Made by a program: the position numbers and the translations under genes | Shown here: positions 11,194 to 21,800 of the stretch, piece after piece | Position numbering within the stretch: the stretch's first letter is position 1 | How the letters are laid out: each line of letters begins with the position of its first letter | Assembly (NCBI GenBank): GCA_009746045.1 | Contig: RPFO01000154.1 | Coordinates: 8,261,693-8,325,692 of the forward strand | Source of the DNA: Mesostigma viride | Lineage: Eukaryota; Streptophyta; Mesostigmatophyceae; Mesostigmatales; Mesostigmataceae | DNA length: 64,000 bases | Reading direction: 5' to 3' | The notes under the pieces: generated by a model | Told to the model about the DNA's origin: nothing | Databases searched by the model: none | Seen by the model: the letters and a program-made list of their open reading frames with translations, nothing else

Positions 11194-13689
11194 TTGCGGT
11201 CAGACCCCGCCCCAGTATTTTTGCCAGTATATACCACGCGACTGGGCGAAGCGACCCCACCCTCACCTCCTCGCGTGCGCCCCTTGCTTCTTTTTACAGC
11301 AGGACTCCCAGTGCCTGCGACCGTCACCGACCCAACCCTCGCCACCACCGAGGTTACTGTGACGGTAAAGCTATTTATAGTAGATAACGGTGCTGCCTGC
11401 ACCTTCGTGAGTGATGCCCTTGTACAGCGCCTAGGATTATTAACTCCAGTCCCACATGATGTTCCTGTTGCCATCCACTATGCGGATGGGCGAACGAGTG
11501 TCTCCACAGGAACTGTGAAGCTGCGACCTGTTGTGAACGGGACCCCAATTGATGTCCTTGCCACTGTCGGCCCGATTACAGCAGCCGATATATTGCTAGG
11601 ATTAGACTGGCTGCAAGACAACAAGGTACAGATTAACCATGACACCATGATTGTCTGGTTCCCCGACGGCACCCACTGGCTCCCCGACAGGTACTATGAT
11701 GTTACCCAGGCCACTGTGGTGGACGTTACGCAAGCTGTTGATCCTTGTCATATTCGCTCCCTGGACGAAGTCCTCATGACCCGTGAGGAACTTCGTGAGC
11801 TGGTCAAACAGGAAGGAGAGCTTCAGTGTTTTGTATTGCAGCTTATGGCTGACCCGGCATGCATCGATCCCCTCGTCGCTGCTCTGAACGAGATGGGCAT
11901 AGGATTCACAACAGAGGAACAGGCCTGCTTTGATAAGATCATCGATTCCTCCAAGACGTTTGAGGAGCGAACACCTGCTTATCCCCCGGCCCGCGCTGTG
12001 CTCCATCGCATTCATCTCAAACCAGGTGCGGCACCCACACACTCACCAATGTATAGAATGGGCCCAAGCGAGCTCAAGGAGCTCAAGCAAATCCTCATTT
12101 CCCTGCTAGACTCTGGTCTTATAGAATCCAGTATTAGTCCCTTCTCTGCAGGTGTCCTTCTGGTCCCCAAGCCCAACGGCAAGTGGCGACTAGTTACGGA
12201 CTACCGAAAGCTGAATGATATTACCATCAAGTCAAAATACCCCCTTCCTAGGATAGATGACATTTTCAACAAAGTCCAAGGTGCAACGTGCTTTACTGTC
12301 CTAGATTGTGCAGATGGCTTTTGGCAGTTGCGTATCGCTCCCGAAGATTGCGCAAAAACGGCCTTCGCCACCCCATTCGGCCACTATCAATTCAGAGTAG
12401 CAGCCATGGGTCTCTGTAATTCTCCTGCCAGCTTTCAGATGTTGATGAATGAAGTTCTACGTCCTGTCATGGGCACGTCTCTACTGCCCCAAGTGCCTCA
12501 GGACCTCAAAGACCCAGATCCAACTGCTGCTCCTGTCCCCATTGCACCTCACAAACGACAATGCGCTGTACCATATATGGACGACATCCTCATTTATTCT
12601 CGAACCTTTGATGATCATTGTGAGGATGTACAAGCTGTTCTCGACATTATGGAAGCCAACCATTTGTGGGCCCGCCGAGCCAAGGTTCGTGCTGGCCGAA
12701 GTGTACCATTTCTGGGCCACATCCTGTCCGATAAGGGTGTCGCCACAGATCCTGAGAAAATCGCATCTGTACAAGAATGGCCTGTCCCAACGGACGTCAA
12801 GAGCATTCGTAGCTTCCTAGGAATGGCATCCTACTATAGGCGATTTATCCCCCGCTTTGCAACCATTGCCGCTCCGATTAATCACCTCTTGAAGAAGGAC
12901 GTGCCCTTTGATTGGACGCCGGAGTGCCAGCAAGCCTTTGACCTTCTCAAGTCCCGTCTGACCACAGCCCCGGTGCTGATCTTGCCTGACCCCAGCAAAC
13001 ATTTTGTGGTGGCGTGCGATGCCAGCAAGGTGGCCATCGGCGGTGTGCTACTCCAGGACCATGGAAACGGCCTACAACCGATAGAGTACATCTCACGCAC
13101 TATGATTCCTGCAGAGCGCAACTACCCCGTACATCAACAAGAGCTCTTGGCTCTCGTTTACTGCTGCCATACGTGGAAACACCATCTGCTGGGCGCGCAA
13201 TTTGATGTGGCCTTGAGTGAGACAAATGAGGCAGACCCGTATCGCCTGATAATTCATACGGACCACCGCCCTTTAACACACGTGCTGACACAACCCAATC
13301 TGGTGCCCCGCATGGCCCGTTGGCTGGAATTTCTAGCCCAGTTTGCCCCTTTTAAAATCCAATATGTAAAGGGGGCTGAAAACATTGTCCCAGACGCGCT
13401 GTCCCGGCGCTCTGACTATTTCTTTTACTCTGACATGGACGTGCTGAATACCACGGTGGTCCCCTCTCCTATCCCAATTGTACCATCCTATGGTGCTACC
13501 CCGGACACCGAGGAATATCATGACTTATTTCATGTCCCCATGGCCCTGCCCGACTTGCAGTCCTACTGTCCTCTTGCGCCTGAGGGCAGGTCTATACCTC
13601 CGGTAGGGGGGAGGGATCTGACCCAGAGATTCAAAAACTTTTGCGCGTCCCTCTGTGTCATGTGGCCAAACAGGTTTATAAACCTTTAG
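11194..13689 (+). CDS. Gypsy polyprotein: protease, reverse transcriptase, RNase H
   Basis: An 831-aa plus-strand frame. Near residue 63 is a retropepsin site with the variant D-N-G-A (FIVDNGAACTFVSDAL), followed by the distal ILLGLDWL. The RT spans about 270–520: KWRLVTDYRKLN, then VLDCADGFWQLR with the first catalytic Asp, then PYMDDILIYS near 462. RNase H begins near 600 (VACDASKVAIGG) and carries IIHTDHRPL and VPDALSR. The frame overlaps the integrase ORF by about 50 bp in another frame. The first ATG is simply the longest option; no Gag is visible upstream, so the 5' part of the element may be missing. Family: Ty3/Gypsy. Confidence 0.9.
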   Translation: MRSDPAPVFLPVYTTRLGEATPPSPPRVRPLLLFTAGLPVPATVTDPTLATTEVTVTVKLFIVDNGAACTFVSDALVQRLGLLTPVPHDVPVAIHYADGRTSVSTGTVKLRPVVNGTPIDVLATVGPITAADILLGLDWLQDNKVQINHDTMIVWFPDGTHWLPDRYYDVTQATVVDVTQAVDPCHIRSLDEVLMTREELRELVKQEGELQCFVLQLMADPACIDPLVAALNEMGIGFTTEEQACFDKIIDSSKTFEERTPAYPPARAVLHRIHLKPGAAPTHSPMYRMGPSELKELKQILISLLDSGLIESSISPFSAGVLLVPKPNGKWRLVTDYRKLNDITIKSKYPLPRIDDIFNKVQGATCFTVLDCADGFWQLRIAPEDCAKTAFATPFGHYQFRVAAMGLCNSPASFQMLMNEVLRPVMGTSLLPQVPQDLKDPDPTAAPVPIAPHKRQCAVPYMDDILIYSRTFDDHCEDVQAVLDIMEANHLWARRAKVRAGRSVPFLGHILSDKGVATDPEKIASVQEWPVPTDVKSIRSFLGMASYYRRFIPRFATIAAPINHLLKKDVPFDWTPECQQAFDLLKSRLTTAPVLILPDPSKHFVVACDASKVAIGGVLLQDHGNGLQPIEYISRTMIPAERNYPVHQQELLALVYCCHTWKHHLLGAQFDVALSETNEADPYRLIIHTDHRPLTHVLTQPNLVPRMARWLEFLAQFAPFKIQYVKGAENIVPDALSRRSDYFFYSDMDVLNTTVVPSPIPIVPSYGATPDTEEYHDLFHVPMALPDLQSYCPLAPEGRSIPPVGGRDLTQRFKNFCASLCVMWPNRFINL

Positions 13690-15293
13690 AACCTGTGGGG
13701 GAGCCCCTATTGTTCGGTAAGGCTGCGGCTGACGTTTTCAAGCCAAAAGCCGACACCGACGTCGCCATGCCTGACTCTGACCTCGAGCGGCTGATTAGTC
13801 GTTTCACGGTAACCGAGCCAGAGGCACAAGCCGCTGTAGCTGCTCACCCCCAACGGATGGGAGACTATCCTTGTCGGTTCGAGGGAGGTTTTCTGTACGT
13901 CCAGCTCCCGTCTGAAGCGTGGAAATTGTACGTTCCAGCCTTATGCCGCCCATCCCTTCTTTACGAGCTCCATGACGCTGCTCTGGGCGGTCACAAGGGC
14001 TCCCAGCGACTAGTGGAGATCCTCCGCCGGTCGTACTACTGGCCACATATGCGTCGCGACGCCGAGGAATACGTTCGTACGTGCCAGTCTTGTCAGATTA
14101 TGAAGCCCCGTAATACCGGGTCCCAAGCGGAGCCCCAAGAGATCCCTGACCCATTGCGCCTGTGGGACAGCAATATGATGGACTTCGTAGGCCCATTTAA
14201 GAAGTCCCCTAAGGGCAATGCTCAGATCCTTGTTTTTGTGGATCGCCTTACTAGGCGCTGCCACTTGGTGCCATGTCCCTTGACCCTCACCTCCCGTGAC
14301 TGTGCCCTATTATACCTGCAGAACGTTTTCAGATATCATGGTCTTAGCCGGCAGTTCATTGCTGATCGTGATAAGCTGTTCACTGCCTCTTTCTGGCAAG
14401 AGTTCTTCGCAGCCTTGGGCACCAAAGTACACCTTGGCACCGCCTACTACAGTTCGTCCTCCCATCTGGTTGAGCGTCTTAACCGTGTGGTTGAGGAGGC
14501 CCTCAAGCATTACGTGAGTAGTGATGGTGGTGATTGGGAGGATTACTTACCCCTCATAGAGTTCTCCCTCAACAACTCTCCACATTCTGCTCATGGGATG
14601 ACCCCCTTTCTGCTCGATACTGGACAGCACCCGTTGACTCCCACGGATTTGCTGACTAGTCCCCTTCTTACCCAGGACACACTCAAGCGCAGCACCATTC
14701 AAGGAGTGAATGAGCTGTTGAGTAAGATGGTTAAGTCCCATGAGAGCGCAGTGATCGGCTATCGTGCCGCTCGACAGAAGTACATGGCCCGCATCCGCGC
14801 CTCCCTTGACCGTCGCACTCCGCCTATTCAGGTAGGCGATCTTGTTCTGGTAGAAGGTCCCCAGCTCGGCCGTTTTGCTCACAAGGTCGAAGCTGATCTC
14901 AAGGTAAAACTGCGCCCTCACTTCCTTGGACCCTATAAGGTAGTGGAGCAGCGCGGTGAGGTCACCTTTCGCGTAGCTGTCCCTGAAACATGGGGCACCT
15001 CCGGTGTTTTCCACCGCAATCAACTCAAGCTCTACCACCAGAGTTCGTTTCAGGGACGGGAGACCCCTCCGGCGCCCTTGGAACACAATCCGGAGACGGG
15101 AGACGTGGAGGATGAAGTGGCTGCAATCATTGGCCACCGCGACGTCAAGAAGGGTCGCGGAAACCTCCGCCAATACCGCGTCAAATGGATGTATTCCAGG
15201 ACAGATGTAGAGAACAGTTGGTTCTCCGAGAAAGAGTTGGAAGGGTGTGCCCGTCTGTTGTCTGAATACAAGGCCTCTCTCAAAAACAAGTAA
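13641..15293 (+). CDS. Gypsy integrase with C-terminal chromodomain
   Basis: A 550-aa frame overlapping the RT/RNase H frame. It has an HHCC zinc domain at ~110–155 (LHDAALGGHKG, then CQSCQIMK). The integrase core carries Asp in MMDFVGPF (~178), Asp in FIADRDKLF (~240) and Glu in HLVERLNRVVEEA (~276). Near the C terminus, NLRQYRVKWMYSRTDVENSW followed by FSEKEL matches a chromodomain-like module, which in chromoviruses directs integration to methylated-histone chromatin. The gap to the upstream frame is an overlap, compatible either with programmed frameshifting or with one mutation. Otherwise this frame looks intact. Confidence 0.88.
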   Translation: MRVPLCHVAKQVYKPLEPVGEPLLFGKAAADVFKPKADTDVAMPDSDLERLISRFTVTEPEAQAAVAAHPQRMGDYPCRFEGGFLYVQLPSEAWKLYVPALCRPSLLYELHDAALGGHKGSQRLVEILRRSYYWPHMRRDAEEYVRTCQSCQIMKPRNTGSQAEPQEIPDPLRLWDSNMMDFVGPFKKSPKGNAQILVFVDRLTRRCHLVPCPLTLTSRDCALLYLQNVFRYHGLSRQFIADRDKLFTASFWQEFFAALGTKVHLGTAYYSSSSHLVERLNRVVEEALKHYVSSDGGDWEDYLPLIEFSLNNSPHSAHGMTPFLLDTGQHPLTPTDLLTSPLLTQDTLKRSTIQGVNELLSKMVKSHESAVIGYRAARQKYMARIRASLDRRTPPIQVGDLVLVEGPQLGRFAHKVEADLKVKLRPHFLGPYKVVEQRGEVTFRVAVPETWGTSGVFHRNQLKLYHQSSFQGRETPPAPLEHNPETGDVEDEVAAIIGHRDVKKGRGNLRQYRVKWMYSRTDVENSWFSEKELEGCARLLSEYKASLKNK

Positions 15294-17360
15294 GCTTACA
15301 GAAGTTCCTGGATTGTTGTGCGTTTGGTTGGTTGTCCCCTCCCATGTCAACAGATGTCACCACGCGGCAAAGAACCGCAGAGGACCTAGCCCGCCACGCA
15401 ATCCGGGCGGAAGCGTCCCCGTGAAAGTACCGATTGAGGAAGAATCGGGCTCTGAACCGGAGGAGCATTATGAGGAGGAGCATTATGAGGAGGAGCATTA
15501 TGAGGAGGAGGATTATGAGGAGGAACAGTATGAAGAGGGCCAGTTCGAAGAAGAGTATGAGGAGAACCCTGAGTTCACGCATGCTGAGTCTTACCCGGTT
15601 GAGGCCGACCCGACCTCCCACGAGCAGGCGTACCAACCTGAGCAACCATGTCCAGATGGTCCAGGTGTTCTCCCTCTCCCGAGCATGGAGCCCTCCCCGT
15701 GGATACAAGCGCAGCCCGGCCCGTCACAGCCAGTCGGGTATGTGTTGGCGCCGCCATGGACTCCGCAGGCTTCACCGTATGGTGGCTATGGAATGGTGCC
15801 CGCTGGTTATCCTGTCTACCACCCGTCACCAGATCCATCCGGTTATGCTATGCCTGCACTCGCGAGCCCAAGCGACTTGGCCGATCATGATAACAAGCGG
15901 ATCGACCGGTTGTGCTCTACTATGGAGCAAATGCTTAAGCTTATGACCCAATCGGCGGTAGCCCCTGGCGCCGCCAATCCCACGGCTGGCAACGGCTCCA
16001 TCGCTGGCGTAGCAGTAAGCGCCTCACCCCTGCCTGTGGTCCCGGTACCAACAGTGGCCCCTGAGTCTGCTGTGGCCCCTGAGTCTGTTGTGGCCCCTGA
16101 GTCTGTTGTGGCCCCTGAGCCTGAGTCTGCTGTGGCCCCTGCGCAGTGCAAGAATCCCCCGTCAACCCCGATGCCGAAGGCTGAGCCTGCTTCTTCGGGA
16201 AATCCCGTGTCGGCCACCCCAGCCGCGTCTTCAGCATCGTCGATGCAGTCGCCCACCGCGACCTCCATCCGGAAGACTTCGGAGCTCCCTGGCGCTTCCA
16301 CTGGCCCAAGTAGCGGTTTCGCTTCGCGTCCTGTGGGCCGTGGAGGTGGTAGGGGTATGGCTTTTCAGCGGCCTATGGCATCTTCCATGTTTGTGCCCCG
16401 CTCTGTTGCCCTCAACGCCGGGCGCACTAGGCGAGGGGGATTCGCCTCGGCAGTCCCACGGCCAGTGAAGGAGGCTCCCGATACTTCCTACACGGGAGGA
16501 GGTCCCGCGTCAACTCCAGCGACCGGCGCGGAATCTGTGCGACCACCAACAGGTTTGACATCCCCCACGACCTTGGCCCTAGCCATGGCAGGATTGTACA
16601 ATCTGCCCGAGCCGCTTGGTCAGATTCATATACCCATGCTTCCCAGTGATGAGCATTTCGGTCCGCCGCCCCGAGTTGCCGCGCCCGCGGCCCCTGAGGA
16701 TGCGACTCTGCCACAAGACGTCCCGCCGCCCCCTTGGGGCCTAGTGCCGTTTTATCGGCCGGCAGCAATGTCTATGCATCATGTGATAATAAGGGTCAGG
16801 TACCAGTTTCAGCGGGCTTGGACGGATCCCATCGTCCAGACGGGACAATTCGCCTACCCGGACGATGTGACAGTCGACGCTGTTCAAGGCGTGTACTTTT
16901 ACCGCCAAGTGCCGGGTCTGGAGCACCCTGCACACCTGGAGATAATCACCCAGCTGGAGCCGCTGCGACCTGCCCCTGTCCGACCCTTGGTCACGAACGA
17001 CGACCCAGACGTGCGCGTGACACCTGACCTCGGCCGCACCTGGAGGATTTCACTCGACTCCCTCGGATCATGTGGGTCTACACCGAGAACGGCAAACGAC
17101 ATCGCGTCAGAGACTTCAGATACATGCCACGTTCCGGAGAGCAATTGTTCGAGGTACTGTACCCACCTGAGATGGTGCGTGGTCTGACGATGAGTGACGT
17201 TAATACTATGCGCCTCGCAATCGTCCGTGCTGTGCGACCCTTCCTGCAAAGGTTTCAGTGTGGATTCATTGATTGGGCACGCTTGCACGTGGTGATTACC
17301 CGCCACCAGTATCTTTGGGCTTTTCTGGGCCTGCTGCCGGAGAACGTCTGGGAGGACGTC
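15247..17360 (+). CDS. Third ORF of the Gypsy element, unknown function (interrupted)
   Basis: Follows integrase on the plus strand. The N-terminal part carries a tandem EEHYE-type acidic repeat (about 15460–15560), then Pro/Ser/Ala-rich linkers with VAPESVVAPES repeats near 16050–16130. A helical stretch (RLCSTMEQMLKLM) sits near 15910. A more globular C-terminal region changes frame near 17065 and continues through RHRVRDFRYMPRSGEQLFEV. At 17360 the frame is broken by insertion of the methyltransferase-bearing Gypsy element and appears to resume at 28090. No transmembrane segment, zinc knuckle or envelope motif is visible. It could be a displaced Gag-like protein or an accessory ORF; I do not recognise the family. 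Confidence 0.6.
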
Positions 17361-17503
17361 TGTCGCGTCTGCGTGCCACAATCTCCGGCGCCACCATGGC
17401 GGCTGGCCACTCAGCTTAATTTGGTAAAACCCAAATGAGCTGAGCTGATGTGCCTGCCTTAACTGCATGCCCTGTGGGGTGGGCGAGGACCTGTCCCATG
17501 ATT
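17361..17503 (-). repeat. Extra copy of the first 143 bp of the LTR at the element's 3' terminus
   Basis: Identical over 143 bp to 18642–18784, which is the start of the 3' LTR next to the polypurine run. It lies outside the LTR, between the LTR end and the target duplication, where nothing is expected. Its outer end (TGTCGCG on the plus strand) forms the left terminus of the insertion. Confidence 0.85.
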
Positions 17504-18784
17504 AAAGAAAGGAGGGCTCTCAGCCGAGGACAAGGAACTGTCCCTCGTGCCTGATGACCACCTTATTGCCTCCCCTGCTATAGAATAATGCTTTCACAAC
17601 ACACACTTTGCACAGTCTGATGATGAAGCCGCACATGCGGAATTTATTGAGAAAGTTAATACAATTACAACACGTTGATAGTCTCAATATCGATGCACTC
17701 CATGCTCACGAGCCCGCAGTTAGGCAGCGCTCCATGACATGCTACCGGCCTTGCTCCCAAGGAAAGGGAGAAACACGAAGGCCACTAACGAGAGACTCGA
17801 AGAGACTACACGCTGCGTGAGAGTCCTCTTCGACTATGAACCAAACCATTCGTCATGCCACACGCATGACACACGCCACACTTGTCAGTCCAGCCAGGAA
17901 TGCCAAAACTATCTTGCTGCCTGAACCATGCGAATAGAAACCGCATTCCAGTTGCCGTCCTGGCTTTCTACCACACATGCCAACAAAAGCAGGAAGGCAT
18001 CCCGACAAATCTAAATTGCTACCCTGTTGCCGATCTCATCTCCTAGAGGCTCCGGCATTTCTGTCCCTGGGAATGTCCGACATTGAGTCACGTCCAGCAA
18101 GGTCGAAGCATAATATCCTTCAGACAATCTGCACGCTCACACCTTGCGTGTGAGTGGCCCAGCAAACATTGCGTCTAATCGTTCCTTTCTAGAAGAAATC
18201 CCTTTTTAGGGCTGCCAGCGATTTCGCATTCATTCCAGCGATCTGGCTCCGCACCGCAAATTGTCCTTTTCCATTTTCTGTCCAGTCCTCATAACGTTGA
18301 CCCGCTATTCTACACCACAAAGACACCTGGCCTGTCAATAGCCTCGGCGCTGTTGAAGTCCAGCAGTACAGCTTCAGCTCCAGCTGTCCACTAACACGCG
18401 TATGATCCTCTCGACGCTGCACACTTGTGCTGCCGTCCGCTCAAGTCAGTGCTGCGCGCCCAGCTGTGCCTGGCCCGGCGCGCGTGCACGTACACTTTCG
18501 TCCGCTCTTATGCTGCAAGTGCTAGTGTCCCCCCCGGTCACTAGCCTTTGTCGAAAATGCGTAGAAGACAAATTCCTTGCGCACGTCACCGGTCTTGTGC
18601 ATAGTGGGCGCCCGGATGACATAGCGCGCGTCCGTGACAGCTGTCGCGTCTGCGTGCCACAATCTCCGGCGCCACCATGGCGGCTGGCCACTCAGCTTAA
18701 TTTGGTAAAACCCAAATGAGCTGAGCTGATGTGCCTGCCTTAACTGCATGCCCTGTGGGGTGGGCGAGGACCTGTCCCATGATT
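17504..18784 (-). repeat. 3' LTR of the methyltransferase Gypsy element
   Basis: 1,281 bp on the minus strand. It begins directly after the G7 polypurine run and ends at the position equivalent to the primer-binding-site junction of the other LTR. Bases 17504–18639 match 26954–28089 with about three differences. The first 145 bp (18784–18640) are absent from the 5' LTR. Inside it, at 18636–18645, is the perfect palindrome GACAGCTGTC. Short frames inside the LTR are not genes. Confidence 0.88.
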
Positions 18785-18810
18785 CCCCCCCTCGCTGGCG
18801 ACCGGCCCCA

Positions 18811-21800
18811 TCACGAAGACAGCGATCGTACCAAGACAAGGGCAGCGGTGACCGCAGTCAAGCTGCGGGAGGTAAACTGCGCAGCGGTGCACACTGGACA
18901 AAACCAATCCCCCTCCGGAATGCTGGTGACCACGGGCTGCAAGCACTGCATGTGCCAACCACAGTTACACTGATCACACAATAACATGGACTCCGCCTGA
19001 TCGACCCGGTGACAAACCTGACACTGGGCGTCCTTGACTCGGCGAGATGTGTGCGGTTGGAGGTCGTGGACCAAATTGGGCAGTGAGCAGGGACTGAGAT
19101 TGCTGAGGTTGTCTGTCGTACGGCTCCCGTCGGCGCCCTCCAAAATTGCCACTCCCGATGGTTTGATAGCCACAATGCGCAAAATGGTGGGCCCCGCCTC
19201 CACATCCAAAGTGTGCTTCAGCTGAGTGCGCAGGAAAACATACTGCCCTGGCCTAAACCGCAGCTGGCGAGCCATGTATGCGCCCCCCCGGCGCTGAGCG
19301 TAACGCAGGGAGTCCCTGTGCTGAGCAATGAACAAGTTGTTCATCGCGATGGGCATGACCTTCTTAAAAGTCTCTGCCCTGGCCAGCACCTCAACCAAAA
19401 ATTGCTGAGCGTTGTCGAAGGCCATGGGTTCGGGGTGCGCAACCTGTGCCTCCGTAGGCAAAAGAGGATTACGCCCGAACAGAAGGAAATACGGGGAGAA
19501 GGTAGCGAGAGACTCCTGGGGAGACATGCGATAACCCATGGCAATCCATGCCAACTCGCGATCCCACCTGGCCGACTCCGGCACCTGCAGGCTCCACTTG
19601 CGCAGCGCCTGCTTGACGGTCTGCACCAATCTCTCAGCCAAACCATTGGCCTGAGGATGCTCCCGAGAAGTGCGACGGTGATCAATAAGACATCCATCCA
19701 GCAACTCCTGGAACTCACCCCTGAACTCACCACCCTGGTCCGTGACTACCTCCGCGGGAGCCCCAAACCTGGTGATGATGTCTGCAAAATGCTTCGCTGT
19801 GGTAGCGGCATGCTTGTCAGCAATGGGGATCAACTCAACCCATTTGCTAAAGCTCTCCACGCATACCATGACATAGAGGTTGCCGTCAGGGCTCTCCTGA
19901 AACGGCCCGCACAGATCGACGTGCCAGCGATAAAACAAGCCCTTGATGGGAAGCGACATCAGCTCCTTGGCACCATGATCTGCGCTAAAGTTAGCCTTGG
20001 TTCGAGCACACGGGACACAGCTGGCCACTACCTGGGCCACTGTGTGTCGCATGTTATTCCACCAATAGCTGGTCCGTACGAGGCTGAGCGTGCGATTGCC
20101 ACCCAAGTGACCATACCGCTCGTGGTACGCCTGCACTATAGCAACGCGCTTGTCAGGCGGTGGGACGACCACCCTACGCTTGCCCAACAGCTTGTACAAA
20201 ACCCCATCTTCCCAACCATAGGTTGCAGCCCTGTGCTGCACCCTGTTCAACTCCGTCGCCTTCTGAGCAGGAGTCCAATCGACTGGAGTAGGAGTCAAGA
20301 CAGCACCCTGCACTTGCTCCAAAACTCGACCATCTAGCCAGATATCAGCGGTGTAGCAATCAGCAAGAGAGCTACGCGCTAAGAGAGCCTGCACAGCGAT
20401 CAGCTGCTGCAGAGAAGGATCAATGTCAAAGGACAGAGACCTACCCTCTTCCATAGCGCACACAGCTTTGGATGGCGTGAATGGCGACGGCCGCACCGGG
20501 TCGTCGCTGATGCCGAAGTCCGCCACAGAGTACTCGACACTGCGCCACCACGCCTCCTCCTCATCGTCGGCCGCATACCCAGCAGCGTTCACAAAGACCA
20601 CAGAACCCGACGAGCCCTCGGCACCCATGGCCCGGGCTCCAGTGTGGTCAACAGTGGTAGGCATGGCGTATCGGGATAGCACATCGGCGTTGACATGGTC
20701 CTTGCCGGCCCGATGCACAATGGTCATGTGGTACTCCTGGATAATCATGGCCCATCGGGCGAGCTTACCCGTCAGGTTGGTGTTGGTCATTAGCCACTGA
20801 AGCGGCTGGTGGTCTGTCACCAGAGTAAACACGCGCCCAACTAAATACGGGCGAAAGTGCTTGATGGCCCACACCACAGCCAGTGCCTCCCCCTCATAGG
20901 AAGAATACCGGCTCTCCGCTGGGTTGTTGCTGCGACTAGCATAAGCAATAACGTGCTCGCGCCCATCACCATCCTTTTGCGCCAAGACCGCACCCAGTCC
21001 TACCTTGGACCAGTCGGTATATAACACAAACGGCAAAGCATAGTCAGGGGCGCGCAGAATCGGGGCCGACGTGAGCTCCTGCTTGATTGTCTCGATGGCG
21101 CGTTGCTGTGCGGGACCCCACGCCCACACGCACCCCTTCTTGAGTAACTCGGTCAAGGGCTTCACCTTGCTGCTGAAGTTCTCAATGTAACCTCGGTAAT
21201 AGCCAGCCAAACCCAAATACGCCCGCACCCCTGAGACATCCGTGGGTACGGCGGCCTGCACAATGGATTCGACCTTGGCGGCATCAGGCGTCCGGCCACC
21301 CGGCACAATCTGATGACCAAGGAATGAGAGGGTCCGCTGGGCGAACTTGCACTTCTCAGGGTGCAGCCGCATATTATGCTCCTCGAGAGCCAAGCGAACC
21401 TGCTCCAAGTGCGCCAGGTGCTCCTCAAATGTCGCGCTAAAGACGATTACATCATCAATGTAACAAGCGGCGAAAGGAAGACCTGCAAGCACTTTGTCCA
21501 TAGCTCGTTGGAAAACAGCACTAGCGTTGCGGTGCCCAAAGGGCATGCGCACCCACTCATACAAATTGCCGCCCCCCCAGAATGCAAGCTTCCGCTGATC
21601 CTCCGGCGCAACTGCGATCTGATGAAAGCCGCTACGCAGGTCCAGCGAGGACACAAACTTCACATGAGGAGATATCTTATCCAGGACATCATCCACACGT
21701 GGCATGGGGTAACGGTCCACGGGTGTGTGTGCATTCAGCAACCGCAGATCGGTGGCCATGCGCATACCCGTCCATGCCCCGGTGATAGCGTCCTTCTTGG

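Noticed and set aside
17608-18422. Small frames repeated identically at 17.6–18.4 and 27.1–27.9 kb, resembling a gene duplication
   Set aside because: They are inside the two LTR copies of one retrotransposon.
19213-20337. A 374-codon plus-strand frame
   Set aside because: Antisense shadow of the integrase part of the methyltransferase Gypsy pol, which has full catalytic motifs on the other strand.
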